DNA from: Climacteris rufus
Lineage: Eukaryota; Chordata; Aves; Passeriformes; Climacteridae
Length of the DNA: 64,000 nt
Direction of reading: 5' to 3'
NCBI GenBank assembly: GCA_013398175.1
Contig: VZRZ01002225.1
Location: forward strand, 655,283-719,282
The notes beneath the pieces are model-generated. The model made no database searches and had not been told where the DNA came from. It worked only from the letters and a program-made list of their open reading frames with translations. Both the position numbers and the translations under genes were made by a program. Of the stretch, positions 11,739 through 23,770 are shown piece after piece. Every line of letters begins with the position of its first letter. Position 1 is the first letter of the stretch.

Positions 11739-13358
11739 CTGTAAAAGAAGATGGTACAGCTTTAGATTAGGACCCTGTGATGTACATTGCAGTCAGAATG
11801 CACTATGAAATCATGACTACATAAAATCTACTTTCAATTGATTAAAACCAAAAGCCATTTCATATGACCCCATGAAAGGGTACATTTCAGATAATTATTT
11901 AAAAATTTCTACTAAAGCATGACATTTTAGCATGACACAAACAGCTGTCACTGAATTTCTTTAACCACTGTTTCCTTTTGCAAAGTTTTGCCCTTTTGAC
12001 TTTGTATCTTTAATCTTCCTCAGCTGGTCCCAAAAGCTCGTTTCAATCACAGACTGGCCCATACTGCTAAAAATCGAGTACAATATTACACATGGGGACC
12101 TCAATTTTATTTGGGAGAGGTAGAAAGATTTGCTAATTTTTCTCCAAGGACTTAATCTCAGAGATTAAATCTTTATTTTAAAAGGTTGTTTTTTTTTTTT
12201 TTCTTTTCAAAAGCAAGCTAATTTATCAAGTTCAGCAAAGGTAATCAATATAAAATTATTAGGATTTCAATTAGAAAATAAAAGTCACTGCGTTAAGCAG
12301 TTCTAAAATTTCTGCAAATTCTGTTCTCTAATTTCTTCAAAACATTTTTATGACTACCATTTACATCAATGATTCATAGACTAAGGTAAGTATTTAAAAT
12401 ACTTACATTTACAAAGATAGTAAATACAGTATGATTTATTTTCATAATGTAAACCAAATTTTCATTAATTTGATTAGTGAAATACACTGAATATTAAAGG
12501 TGAACTGAAAGGCTTATTATATTGAAAGGCCTCAGATTAGTGTTCTATTTATGCCTTTAGATACTGGATGTTAAAGAAGAAACATTGGAACACTGAACTT
12601 CTGTTATGGTAGAAAAAACCTTTTCTCACAACCCATTTTCATGGATTTTTAATATAAGCCCATAAATATGTCTCCTGATGTTCAAAATTTCAGAATGAAT
12701 TAAGCATTTCAGATTACCTTTAAAAACTGTACACACAGAGCTGTGGGTACTGACAAATATGGGAGAGCACTAATAAGGGGAGGAGAAATCAGAAAATTAT
12801 TAGAAACCAGATGGATTAGAAGCCAATTTGAAGGCCTAAAAACACAAATGTGAAAGTAGCTTAAAGACAAATAACATGGATTGTTCCCTTTTGTCCCCTT
12901 ATAAAGAATCTTGTATTAAAAAAATAACAGTACTTGAATACAAGTACAAATTTCAAGGTAATACTGCATGTATTACAGCTGAATATAAAATATGGAAAGA
13001 TAAATTTGGACTTTAAAAAAATTGGTATACAAACCAGTATGTGATCTTAACAGAAGTGATCTTTCAGGATTCCACTGTATGTACCTCCTTTACTAGAATT
13101 TCTGTACACCAAGCACAAAAAAGTAAAATACACTTGGTAAATACACACATTCCCCGTTTCTCAGTAACTAGAGTTTAGTTCAAGAAGTAATTCTGAAATA
13201 ACTTAAGACCTCAGAACTTAACTCCTGGACGTTTACAGTACCAAGGCTCCCTGATCTGGTGTATTATACATTAGCAATCCTGATTTTCCAACGTCAAAAA
13301 GTTAAGTGAGGCTTAAGATTGCATTCAAGTAAAGAAAGTTTCAAAATTAAGATGTTAC
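11739..13358 (-). other. AEBP2: AEBP2 intron 7
   Basis: Intron of 1620 nt, gtaaca...ttttacag. AT-rich, with a T run near 12187-12202 and the palindrome at 12386-12406. No exon or repeat element recognised otherwise. Confidence 0.93.
12386..12406. repeat. 21-bp near-palindrome with donor-like sequence on both strands
   Basis: Reads gtaagtattt, one central a, aaatacttac. Both strands therefore begin GTAAGTAT, the U1 snRNA-complementary part of a 5' splice site. On the plus strand it is preceded by AAG, making a near-ideal donor. It lies in AEBP2 intron 7. Confidence 0.9.
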
Positions 13359-13472
13359 CTGTATATGTTTGGGTCCAGAAGCAAGGCAGTATCTTTTGGT
13401 AGTTTTGATAAATGAACTACTTTAGTTTTTAACTGATGGCGTTCACTTTCATTTACCCACACATCAGGCAGG
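13359..13472 (-). CDS. AEBP2: AEBP2 exon 7: C2B region, C-terminal part
   Basis: This 114-nt exon completes Ile, encodes LPDVWVNESERHQLK through LLLDPNIY, and ends with two bases of an Arg codon. The acceptor is tatttattcatag|CCTGCC and the donor CAG|gtaaca. Phase on both sides matches exons 6 and 8. The length is a multiple of three and both neighbouring introns interrupt codons at the same phase, so skipping would keep the frame but delete 38 residues of the SUZ12-binding surface. It looks fully conserved with the mammalian protein as far as I can recall. Confidence 0.97.
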
Positions 13473-14346
13473 CTATGAATAAATAAATAAAATAAGAATA
13501 TTCAAAAAAGATCAACTGTTTTTCTTACCATAAAATTATGTGGTAAACTAGTACATATGAAGCAATTTTCACATTTCCCTGGTTAAAAAGCACCTTCACT
13601 GGAATGAGGAAAGGCAGCCAACCTTTATACATTATACTTCAAAGATTTTCAAGTTCTCTGTTTGAAAAAGGTACTAAACAGAATTTAGATCATTCCAGAA
13701 TGCAAAACCAAACATACAATAATGGCAGTACATTCTTCACTGTAACAATTTAAAATGGGTAACGGAAAAAAAACAACCAGATTTTTGAAAATATTTTACT
13801 GGGTAGAAAATTCTTTGACTCTGTTAAATTAAAGGATGGAATACAGAGCAGGTACTGAGCTTTGAATTACACTAATTTGCTTGCACCAAGCTCAAAGGTT
13901 TCCTTGGCAAAATGTTTCAACTTTGCTGGAGTTAACTGTTTGATTATCTTCTTCTTTGGGTTTTTGGTAGGGTTATTAAAAATTTTACATGTCCTAGAAG
14001 CCAAAGATTAACTTCAGGTTGGGGAAAAATTTACATTGTAACTAAGATGCCAAACCCTTTCAAACAAATTTCAAATTGAGAAACCCAACACTTAAAATTA
14101 AATGTAACAGCTCCTTCTCTGATCAAAGCTACATGCACATTTACAGACTTTTGCTAATTATTTCACTGAATCTGTATTTTGCAGATTTTACTTTGCATGG
14201 AAGTTAGCTGCAACTCAAATTCACTTTTTTTGGGTAAGCTATTCAAAACATGAAATGAAACCCGGAACTTCTAACCCAGCAGAGAAAGGAGTCTCTCCAA
14301 TTAAACTTTTCAGATGAAAGTGGAAGAAAAAAAACCAAACCCATAG

Positions 14347-14392
<46 letters not shown>

Positions 14393-15716
14393 ACAACCCA
14401 GGAGGCAATCCATACATCCACTAAGGCTTATGGATCATGAAAGGTGGAAAAACATCGTAATAATTTTTTAAATAAAGCCAATATCAGTTTTTGGACAACC
14501 AACATTTGGAGGACATTTTCAGTAGAAACTATTATGCTCAAGATGAAAACAGTAAATAAGAAAACTTTTCACTTGCAAAGACTATTTGAAATATACAGAA
14601 AGACTCAGTAAGCTGATTTACTGGCACCAAGAATAAATTCCTACTCTTAAAAAAAAAAATTAATTAAAAGTTATTTCCCTCTTGTATAGAAATGAGGGAA
14701 ATGAGGAAATGAGTTCAAGACTAGAATTTACTTTTCCTGAAATAAAAACCTTAACATACAGATAACCTGGAAAACTTTTAACAGTTTCTCCAGATGACTC
14801 AGAGTAGAAAAAGTTAAATCATTACTCCCAGCTCCACTTGAAAGGCTGGTGAATAGCTCAGTGTAGTGGAAAGAAATCACCATGCCTGCATTTCACTTTC
14901 TAAAGTGTGAGTACACTGACTGCGTAAAACACACGGATGACATGGGCCAGGATACCATGGCATTTGCTCTTCTTAAATGGAATAATCAAGATGAAATTCA
15001 ATCTACTGAATACTCAGTAATTCAAAACTCCATCATTCAGTGCATGAAATACACACTCTATCCAAAGAAACAGCAATATAAAACACATTATTCCTTCGAC
15101 CTGACCAACCAAATCTACATTCCATTGGAACATCTTAACATTACTGAACAAACTGTCTTCTCCAATGCAGGGATTCCAATACTGAATTCGTCTGCATGAG
15201 CGAAAACTCTGTTGATTCAGTATTAAAAAGACAGATTACTCTTTTTTTTTACTTATTTTTCCTGTTGCCAGTGTTGCATACTTTCTAATGCTTCTTAAAA
15301 TGCAATGATCTGTCTTCATCTGTAACATTTTTAAAAGAGTAATTTCAGAATGCTGTTATATATAGTACTACCATCTGTCCTAAAAAGAATCAAAAAACCT
15401 TTATATTTTATAAGAATATTTTAGCTATTGCCTGTCAAGATGAATTGAAACTTGTGACAAAATGCATTAAACATGCAATTTCAAATTTACCTGAATTGGT
15501 ATTAAGAGCCCAAAGACTTGAAAGTTAAGTACAAATCAATAAGAGCATAGCTTATTAATTTTTAAACTCCTAAATTACTTTTTGAAAAGCATTTTTTAAA
15601 TATTAACTTTAACTTAAATATTCAAAGGCACAAATTAACTTAGTGACAGTTCACTGACCCCACTGTAAGTCCTTCCCCATTTAAATCCTATAGCATATCT
15701 CTACCAATATACTCAC
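13473..15716 (-). other. AEBP2: AEBP2 intron 6
   Basis: Intron of 2244 nt, gtgagt...ttcatag. It contains the GA microsatellite. A plus-strand ATG frame of 105 codons at 14882-15199 has no recognisable domain and is treated as chance. Confidence 0.93.
14351..14386. repeat. (GA)18 microsatellite in intron 6
   Basis: A perfect GA dinucleotide run on the plus strand, reading as (TC)n in the AEBP2 transcript. It lies about 0.9 kb upstream of exon 7 in transcription order. Its length suggests it is polymorphic. Confidence 0.97.
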
Positions 15717-15784
15717 ATGTCCTCTGGTGTCCAATGAAGCAAGACTTTTATTTTTCCAGAGTCTTCTTTTCTTTTAGCTATTAC
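15717..15784 (-). CDS. AEBP2: AEBP2 exon 6: C2B region, central part
   Basis: This short exon of 68 nt encodes VIAKRKEDSGKIK, then VLLHWTPED, and two bases of a split Ile codon. The acceptor, cattattatag|GTAATA, has a poor pyrimidine tract; the donor is CAT|gtgagt. Relative to human AEBP2 as I remember it, two substitutions stand out: Leu to Val after GKIK and Met to Thr after HW. The role is continuation of the SUZ12-binding C2B fold. The small size and weak acceptor make this exon a plausible candidate for skipping, which would shift the frame into exon 7 because 68 is not a multiple of three. Confidence 0.95.
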
Positions 15785-18550
15785 CTATAATAATGACATA
15801 AATCATCATTAAAACAGAATTCCAGATTCTTGGCTCAAAAGCTGTTGTTCTTCATGTCCAACTGGACATTCATAAAAGGCAAACTCTTATACTCTTTGAA
15901 CGTTCAGGGTCTGCAATAAATATGCTCTGAAGGCTTAAAGCTGTTTTGCAAAGAACTTAAGTCCATTTAAGTTTTTAAGTGAAAAACACAATCAGACAGA
16001 AAATCAATGGTTAATACAGCTTTATTTAGAAATATTCTTACTATATTCCCTACATTTCAGCCATTGTCCCAGAAACAAAATGGAAATTTTAAGGAAACGT
16101 GCAAAGTTGCCTCAAATCAGAAATGGAGTTGTGCTGACCTCTTCTGGAAAAAGACAACAATTTCACCCCGTAAATTGGTAGATATCTCACTTTATTCATT
16201 CACTGTTCTAAAAAGCTTCAATATCTCAAAACACATGTAAGCTGTTAAAAATTCATGTGGCCACCAAACTGAAATACCTAAAAAAGCTAAATCCAGAGTC
16301 AGTTTAGTATTCAAATATTTTAGAGAATTAATTCAAGCCATTTCAAAGGTGGGGGGGTGGCATGACAGAGTAACCTATAAGCTATGTTTTTTCATCATTG
16401 TAATATCTGCTCCTTAGGTTAACATCTCCTCCTTAGGTTAACTATAAATGCTTGGCTTTTTTCATCATTAGAGAGAATTAAAGTACAAAGAATCTGACTC
16501 AAAAAAAGCCAGCAGAAAAAAAAAATCATAATCAAGTCAAAGGTGAATTCTGGATGGCAAACACTTCTCCAAAAAGGTTTCATTAATGACTGAATTCTAC
16601 ATCTCTCCATATCTAAAGAAAAGGATGGATTAAAAAGAAGAAATATATATAAATAAAAGGATTTGCCTTTTTATAGAACATGAAAGGTATCTACAATGAC
16701 TGCTTAGAAATTCTTTATATTGGAATACCTGTCCTGTAAGATATTGCATTGTGCTGACATTATTCTTATGCCGCATGAAACAACAAAGCCACATCATTCA
16801 TGTCTGTTTTCAGACAGCAAGGCAATTTCCTCTTTCTATTTCTCACCTTTCAAATTAATGCCCCTGATAATTACACATTTTTTCTTCATCTGAAGGTGGA
16901 CTACATGAACTTACTATGCCATTTAGCCAGTCACCCTTCAAATTCCACTTTAGCTTGTTAGTGATGCAAAATGTGTTTATACCTGAGGTTATCATTAGCT
17001 CAGTCTAACAGTGCACACCCACAAAACTGCTCCTAGCCTACCTTTGCTTTTTAAAGCTGATGTTAGGCTGGGTCTCATCAACAAAGCTGATGTGCAGCAC
17101 AAGCCACCACACCAAAATAGAGCAGGAAAGTGCAGCATAGAGCTGGAATCCTAGAGCAGTTCTCCCACTGGAATCACCTCTCCCACAACTGAGGTCTAAG
17201 CAATTTCAGATCTAATCAACCTCCCACCATCTCGAGTGATGCATGCACGGATAATTTAAAAGGATTTTCACCACTTCCTTCAACTTAATTGGAAGCAGTT
17301 TCAGAGCAGATTCTCCCCTCTAATTCCACCTCCTTATGAATTATTCCAATAGCCAGAGCTGTGCTTCCACAACTGAGTAACTGCCTGGATAACCTTTCAG
17401 ATTAAAGCAAGCTGTGCACTGGCTTTTCTCACAGCATTGTAAAATCCACGTTGGCCAGGAAACTAGAATGATATTTAAATACAGTAACAGCTAAACCACC
17501 TGCAAATCTCCACTTGCAGCTGGTGCTCAATGCACATAAAGTTCAGGAGAAATCATTTGGAAAAGATTTCTAATACAGGCCACAGATATTCGTAATGATC
17601 ACCAGTCTTGCAAAACAAGATGAAGTAAGTTTCATGTATACAAAATCATCTTTTATTTATGGAGAGAGACTGATAGTTCAGGAGTTTGAATCACATGTTA
17701 AGATTAAGCTGTAGTTGAAGACAAGTCAGTCTGCATTCCCTCTTTGGACTGCTGTTCATCTTGCATTAGTCTGCCAATTTAAAACTATCCCTCCTCATTT
17801 TGTCCCATCTTTTCTTCAGCCAAGTCTCCACCTTTTACATGCCCCCATCTCCCAATTTGGTTAAGAAAACCTGAGGTTATACAGCTTTTGATCCTTATAC
17901 CCCAATTCAGTACTTTCTCCTGGCTTTCAACTTTTCTAATTTAATACTGATGCCTTTCCCATCCAAATGCAAGTGAAATTCACAAAATAGGATATGGAAA
18001 GAGGACTAAAAGCCAGTTCTCTGCCTGGTACTTGTCTCCTTCTAGCAATTCACTAACATTTTGGGGTAAGATTATTGAAAGAAAAAAATAGGGACAGGAA
18101 TACATTTATTCATGATTACATATTTTAAATTGGAAAAAAACCCAAGAATTTCCGATCAGCATTTTTAAATATTCAATTAGACACCCAAAATATTGCTTGT
18201 GATAAAGTAGCACTGTCACTCACAACTATGGAAATGCCATCTGAACGGCATTTTTATTTAGAAGATAGAACCAACTTTTTCTGCAACATATAGTTGCTGA
18301 TATTTCCCCAAATGTATCACTCAGGAAATGTTGCAATCCATTCAATTTGTGAGTTAGAACAACAACCAACACTACTTCTTCAAAGTTAATTCACTAATAG
18401 CAGTGGACAAATTAACAATATAAAATAGCCACTATTACTTATTTCTGGTTAAGTGCTTACAGAAACAAGAGGAAAACAGAAATCTTTCTGAAGGATTAGA
18501 CTTTTCAGACACATAGGTAAACAAAAAGAATACATCTTATAAATACTTAC
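15785..18550 (-). other. AEBP2: AEBP2 intron 5
   Basis: Intron of 2766 nt, gtaagt...attatag. It holds a short direct repeat of ctccttaggttaac near 16409-16442. I see nothing else of note. Confidence 0.93.
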
Positions 18551-18675
18551 AGTACTATGAAATACAACACTGTGGCCTTTTCCTAAACTTTCTATATGTG
18601 CTGAGAGATTAAAGCAGATGGCTCGATGTCTTATAGCATCCAGTGTTTGTGCATCAAAGAAGTCATGAGGTCTTG
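18551..18675 (-). CDS. AEBP2: AEBP2 exon 5: start of SUZ12-binding C2B region
   Basis: This 125-nt exon opens with two bases completing the split Pro codon and then encodes 41 residues, RPHDFFDAQTLDAIRH through HSVVFHST, ending in phase 0. The acceptor is ctttttttccag|CAAGAC with a good pyrimidine tract; the donor is ACT|gtaagt. It begins the C-terminal C2B region, which packs on the C2-like domain of SUZ12 and stabilises the PRC2.2 form of the complex together with JARID2. No zinc-binding pattern is present here. The region is very conserved across vertebrates, and I see no frameshift or substitution suggesting loss of function. Confidence 0.97.
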
Positions 18676-20301
18676 CTGGAAAAAAAGGAAAAGAGAACCT
18701 TAGTGTTCAACATGTTGAAAGCATTCAAACACATTCAAGCATGTAAATAAGTCTGAAGTGTCACTAGTAAATTATTTATCATTATGCCAGCAGCACTACC
18801 TTGTCAGAGAGCTGCAAAAGCAATTTCACTGAGAGGAAAAAATTACTCCAAGAGAAGCACAATTCAAGTTAGGTCAAAACACACTCCCTGTGGATGAAAC
18901 AGCTATTTCCAAAAATGTGACTACATTCACTCAAGTGTCAATAATGCCGAACAGGCAGGTGAAAAACTCCATGATTACACATTTCTTTCTGTGTACAAGC
19001 TGTCATTCCATGTTCTTTGACCACTAGACAACATTTTCTAGCCAAGCAGCACCAACTGCATCACATACTACACTTCAATTTATAATGAGTAAAGCACAAC
19101 TAACATCCATCTCAGATTTTGCAATCAGTCTAAAATCAGCAGGCAACAATAAAGACCTTTTCCTTTTAAAAGGGCTTTTATAGTGAAGTGTTTCTTGAAC
19201 AGTAAAAGGATTATTGAATTTTAATTTAGAGGGTAAAAGAAGGTCTATCAATTCTACACTGAAGTACTTAAACTAAAAAATAATTGCTACTAGGAACGCA
19301 TTTGTTAGATGCGTTAGATTTGTTAGAAATACTTCACACAAAAAATTTAAAGTATACCATATAGAACAATAATAACATTAAATTAGCAAATAAAGTCTGA
19401 ATGAAAGCATTAATATTTTCAAACCTTATTTGAGAGTAGTAATTTACTACATAACACACTGAAATTAAAACTAAGAATGAGAATTGACATTTCATAATAA
19501 ACTACATATTACCCTGAAATCTGCACAGTGATTCAAAGTTCTGCTCTCTTCATTTAAAACAGCTTCGATATTCCTCTATCCATTATTTCAAAATGAACTA
19601 CAAATTCCACTTAAAGCCAGTGTTTGGTACACTCCTGGGACTAATTGTTGTTAAGCATTCATCTGTACATTGTGTTCTGTCCCTACTCCATCTCAGTTGG
19701 ATGCTGCCAATTAGGCAATCATCTCTGCAATGTTTTCTCACTCTAAGTGGCAGTGCAGGACCACAGCTCATGCTGCAGGTGGTCAGTGATGCAAGCATAT
19801 AAATATTTGACAAATAAATATGAGGGAGGAAAGGAGGGAGGGTGGAAAGAAGAGGGGAAAAAAAGAAACCCAAATTTTTGCTTTTGGTTTCATACAGCCA
19901 ATTTCTCTGGGATTTACAGTGGATAACATTCAGCAGACTTTTTTCAAAAGCATATAGATAATTTTAGTAACTCCTTACACTTGTTAGTGCTGTATTTCCT
20001 ATGTATCTATACTTTGAAAATGACTTTGAGGGAATAGATTTAAATATCTCCCTTCCTGCTTAATAATACAAATTCCAAGTACAGATCAATTACTTAAGTT
20101 AAATAAATTGACATCATCATACCAGGAGCCTACTAAATGAAAATCCAAGCCCTACATAACTAACACAGTCTTACTGTAAATTCCATGAAGAGTAAGGTTC
20201 CTTATCTCTCTTATATTCCTCCAGTGAACTCAATTATCATGTTTCTTAATAACTACAGTGTCTTCTTTGCTATGGCAAAGTGAGAATATTGTACTCTTCA
20301 A

Positions 20302-20330
20302 GGTTATAGTATTACAGCAATACTATAACC
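20302..20330. repeat. Perfect inverted repeat, 12-bp arms, 5-nt loop
   Basis: The arms are ggttatagtatt (20302-20313) and aatactataacc (20319-20330), separated by acagc. Also in AEBP2 intron 4. Confidence 0.95.
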
Positions 20331-22523
20331 AATTTTAGATACACACACTTCCAATATGTTTGGTTCTATACCTCTCAATGTCAGTTTACACAAAAGAGTG
20401 AACATGGCTAAGGCTATCCAGAAGAGAACACAGCCACTGACTGTAGTCCTCAATTATTCTACAGCTTCAAAATTTCTAGGACAAATCAGATCTCTTTAGC
20501 ACCATGAATGTAAGTAGCACCAGTAAAACATGCTTTTATTATAAAAGTGCTAATTTCCAAACTTCTAAGACCATGCATTGTTTACAGACAGGACAAAAGA
20601 AATGTAAAATACTTTAAAAAGGCAAGATGTTAAAAAAAACAATTAACTAACAATAAAAATTCTCTTTATAGTCTAAGTTAGAAAATCATATTATCACATA
20701 CAAAAGTCTCACAGTAAAGTCTCCTTTTTCATTTATACATTTTTCTACAGAAGGGTGTTTACCTTCAGAGATAAAACTGAAGAAGCAAATGTATAAATCT
20801 GCTGTACTTCAACTATTAAGAATTTATACATGAGGATGCTTAATAACAGCACGTTATTAGCCACCAATTGTCAATAAATATTTTGTAAGCCACTAACACT
20901 TTTTTTAAAAAAGCCAGGGTCTAATCAAACCATGAGGTACAAGGAACCTGCTGACAACATTTTTTTCCAGAGACAAATTGGTTTGTGTTGCAAAACTGCA
21001 ATTTTTTGTCAAATTATTCTCTGGAAATGATTATCTGCAAGGTTGTACACTACCAAATAGCATCTTGCTTTACACCCATGTCATGAAGTTCTTGTAACCC
21101 TACTTGCAGAGAAACTGGTACATATGTTAAACATCTCCTCTTTCTGGGCACTTAGAAGTATCTAAATATAAATCTAGGTTCTTAGTTTTACATATTCTAT
21201 ACTGAAAATACTTAATGCTTCTTAGATAAGGGTCTTTGCCTTCCCCAATTCTTCTTGTAAAGACAAAACATACAAACCTGCACACTTCATTCTTTAGCTA
21301 AAACTGAGCGAAGAAACAGAAATACAAGTAAAATTGTATCAGCCCTTTGTCACGTTCACGTCACCAACTATAATCCACACAAAGTTTGAAAGGAAAGCTG
21401 CCAATACATCACATTTTCAGAAAATGTCCTCAACTTTGGATACATTTCTGGGCCACATACCCTCTGGAGAAATACAATACAGTAGTCAGTTCCCAACTCA
21501 GTTAGAGATGATTTCTGCCTTAAGGCAAAAGTCTACAGCCAGCATTGCATTTGTCTCAAGAGGCAAGAAGATAAGAAATTGCTCAAGCAGCTGTCATTTT
21601 TCTTCCTGTGCAACACTTGATCAAGACAGCAGGCCACTACAATCTGGTCTTTAACATTCCCACAATATTTATTATTTACATTTTTTTCATAAATTAATTC
21701 AAGAATTCTGCAGCAAATTCTTATGACGACTACAACCTCTTAGAAGGTAATTATGAAGCTCTGATTTGAAATTTGCAAGTCAAATAATACAATGTTTATC
21801 AATTACTAATAAAATGCCAACCTGAGAAACTACTACATATACTTGGGGGAAAAACTGAAACCAGCTACCTAACAAAGTCACTATGGAGAAGCAAGGTAAA
21901 ATGCACTCAGGTACCTGTGAAAGTGAAAATTTTGAAAGTGACCAGTCTTAGACATGTATATTTTGTTTGAGTAATGCAGTCAACAAATAATGATAATCCT
22001 TTAGGAACCTGCAATTATCTCAGGGTGTCTCTCTCATTACATCCAAGAAGTAAAAAGATACTGCAAAGTGAGCCCATAACCCTCCACTGGATCAGCCTTC
22101 CCTTCAACCATTTACACAGATTTCTAGAGTGAAAGGGAAAGCTCTTTGAAAATCAAATTCTGAAAAGAACAGAAAGAGTTTCCTAATTTCCTTGAATGTT
22201 GAATCAAAAGTAGATGAATTCTTGAAATATATAGTTTTAAGATGTGTTTAACAACACAATTTGCTCATACATATTTTAAGAATACCCTGGCATACCCCGT
22301 GACTCAGATTCAGAATTACAGGGGATTAACTTCCCAGGACATGATTGTATGCATTCAAGGCAGGAACATGAACACTGCTTCATAAATTTCAGTTCCTTAA
22401 AAAACAGTTGAGGTATTAAGAAGCAATCACAATCATGTGATAAAGAGTAACATCCAAGGCCACCAGTATGAGAATCAATTGCTACAGTACCATTTGAATA
22501 ACTGACACCTGACACAGTGTTAT

Positions 22524-22550
22524 TTCCTGTGAAATATTATTTCACAGGAA
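22524..22550. repeat. Perfect inverted repeat, 12-bp arms, 3-nt loop
   Basis: The arms are ttcctgtgaaat (22524-22535) and atttcacaggaa (22539-22550), separated by att. Located in AEBP2 intron 4, about 1.0 kb past exon 4 in transcription order. Each arm contains TTC-N4-GAA. Confidence 0.95.
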
Positions 22551-23583
22551 GAGAAAGATGGATACAGTTAAGTGTTCTGCCACTAGAGTTCTGGAAAAAT
22601 AAGACTGTGGACAGTAAGAGATTTAACAGGTCCAGTGGTTCATAAAAAAGGTATCTTGTGCTACTCTCCACTACTGTAAGATGGACTTTATACCACAAGT
22701 AAAAATTCATGATGGTTTTTCTTCAGTTGTTGACATACCAGCAGAAAAAAGTGTAAATGCGTTTTTTCTTGTCTCTAAAATGCAAATGTCACAGTAAGAG
22801 CTTCAAACTAGCAAATAATCAGTTTGGTTCTTGGGGGTTGCATCCAAAGTAATTACAAAACAAAGCCAAATATTTTAACAATTGCCTAATCTTTCCTAGA
22901 TTAGAATCTCTATAGAAATTTGACATTTTATTAGTCTAATGCTAGGACAACTCAGGAATCAAACAACTACATCAAAATGGATTAGAAGAGGTACCGGGTA
23001 AGTGATTATTATTTGCTAGAGGAAACAGTTCTCACTTTAAATGACGAATCACACCTCTCAGCACATTGGTTCATATAAAATTAATGAACATCAACTATGT
23101 GAAGACAGGTTAAAAAAACATAGCAAGTTAATTCTGCCCAAAATTAGATCTTGGTTATGCTCATAAAACTGTCATTAACACAATGAAATGTTGTGCTCAA
23201 AAAAGAGCTTATATAACATGCATTTATGTCTAATTTATATGAATCTGCAATCTCTGTCTGCAGTACTGAACTTCACATCTCATCAGCACTAAACAGAACA
23301 CTTTCCAAAAGTAATAGAGACAGAAAACAAAAAGTGACTCAAATGAAAAGTGTTTTTCAATTGGGAACTCCAACTGTTGCTCACAGGAAACTGATCTTTT
23401 CTCCTGAACACACAGAGATTTACCCTGAAAAGGAACACAAACAGAAACTGGAGTTGTTTTCTTCCTATCACAAGGAATGCCAACCACACCAGATCCACAT
23501 ATGCAGAGAAAACACCACACTGCAGAGGAATTCCCAAACTAAGACGAAACTTTCAAGAAGTTCTACTTCTGCAAAACACTTAC

Positions 23584-23770
23584 GTAGTGATCGTCGTCTC
23601 TTGTTCTTTAACTTTCTTCTTTTATTCATTCCAGCTTTAGATGGAGATTCCTCTTTGGCCTTTGGCTGGCTGGCAACTTTTGAAGAGTTCTGCTGGCTGA
23701 AGTGTGTGGGCACATGACGGGCAAGTCCTCCCTGAGATGCAAAGCTGGCATTGCACCCACCAACTACACA
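23584..23770 (-). CDS. AEBP2: AEBP2 exon 4: zinc finger 3 and basic KR segment
   Basis: This exon encodes 62 full codons from CVVGGCNASF to KNKRRRSL plus one base of a split Pro codon. The acceptor is tctcactag|TGTGTA and the donor CTAC|gtaagt. Finger 3 is C-x4-C-x12-H-x3-H (Cys1, Cys6, His19, His23). It is followed by a Ser/Gln/Lys-rich linker and the basic stretch MNKRRKLKNKRRRSL. In published PRC2 structures this basic segment of AEBP2 occupies the RBBP4 surface that would bind the H3 N-terminus (the 'H3K4 displacement' segment), and it also serves as a nuclear, nucleic-acid-contacting patch. Family knowledge supplies those roles; the sequence shows the residues. Plus-strand reading frames across this exon are shadows. 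Confidence 0.97.

Larger units (their letters stand above)
18676..23583 (-). other. AEBP2: AEBP2 intron 4
   Basis: Intron of 4908 nt, gtaagt...tttccag. It carries both 12-bp-arm hairpins. No mobile element recognised. Confidence 0.93.

Noticed and set aside
14836..15199. tRNA A-box-like agctcagtgtagtgg followed by a 105-codon frame, possibly a tRNA-derived SINE or small gene
   Set aside because: No B box, tail or target duplication was visible, and the frame has no known similarity.
23226..23717. 163-codon plus-strand frame and several overlapping minus-strand frames
   Set aside because: They overlap AEBP2 exon 4 or run into its intron; only the finger 3/KR frame between the splice sites is real.
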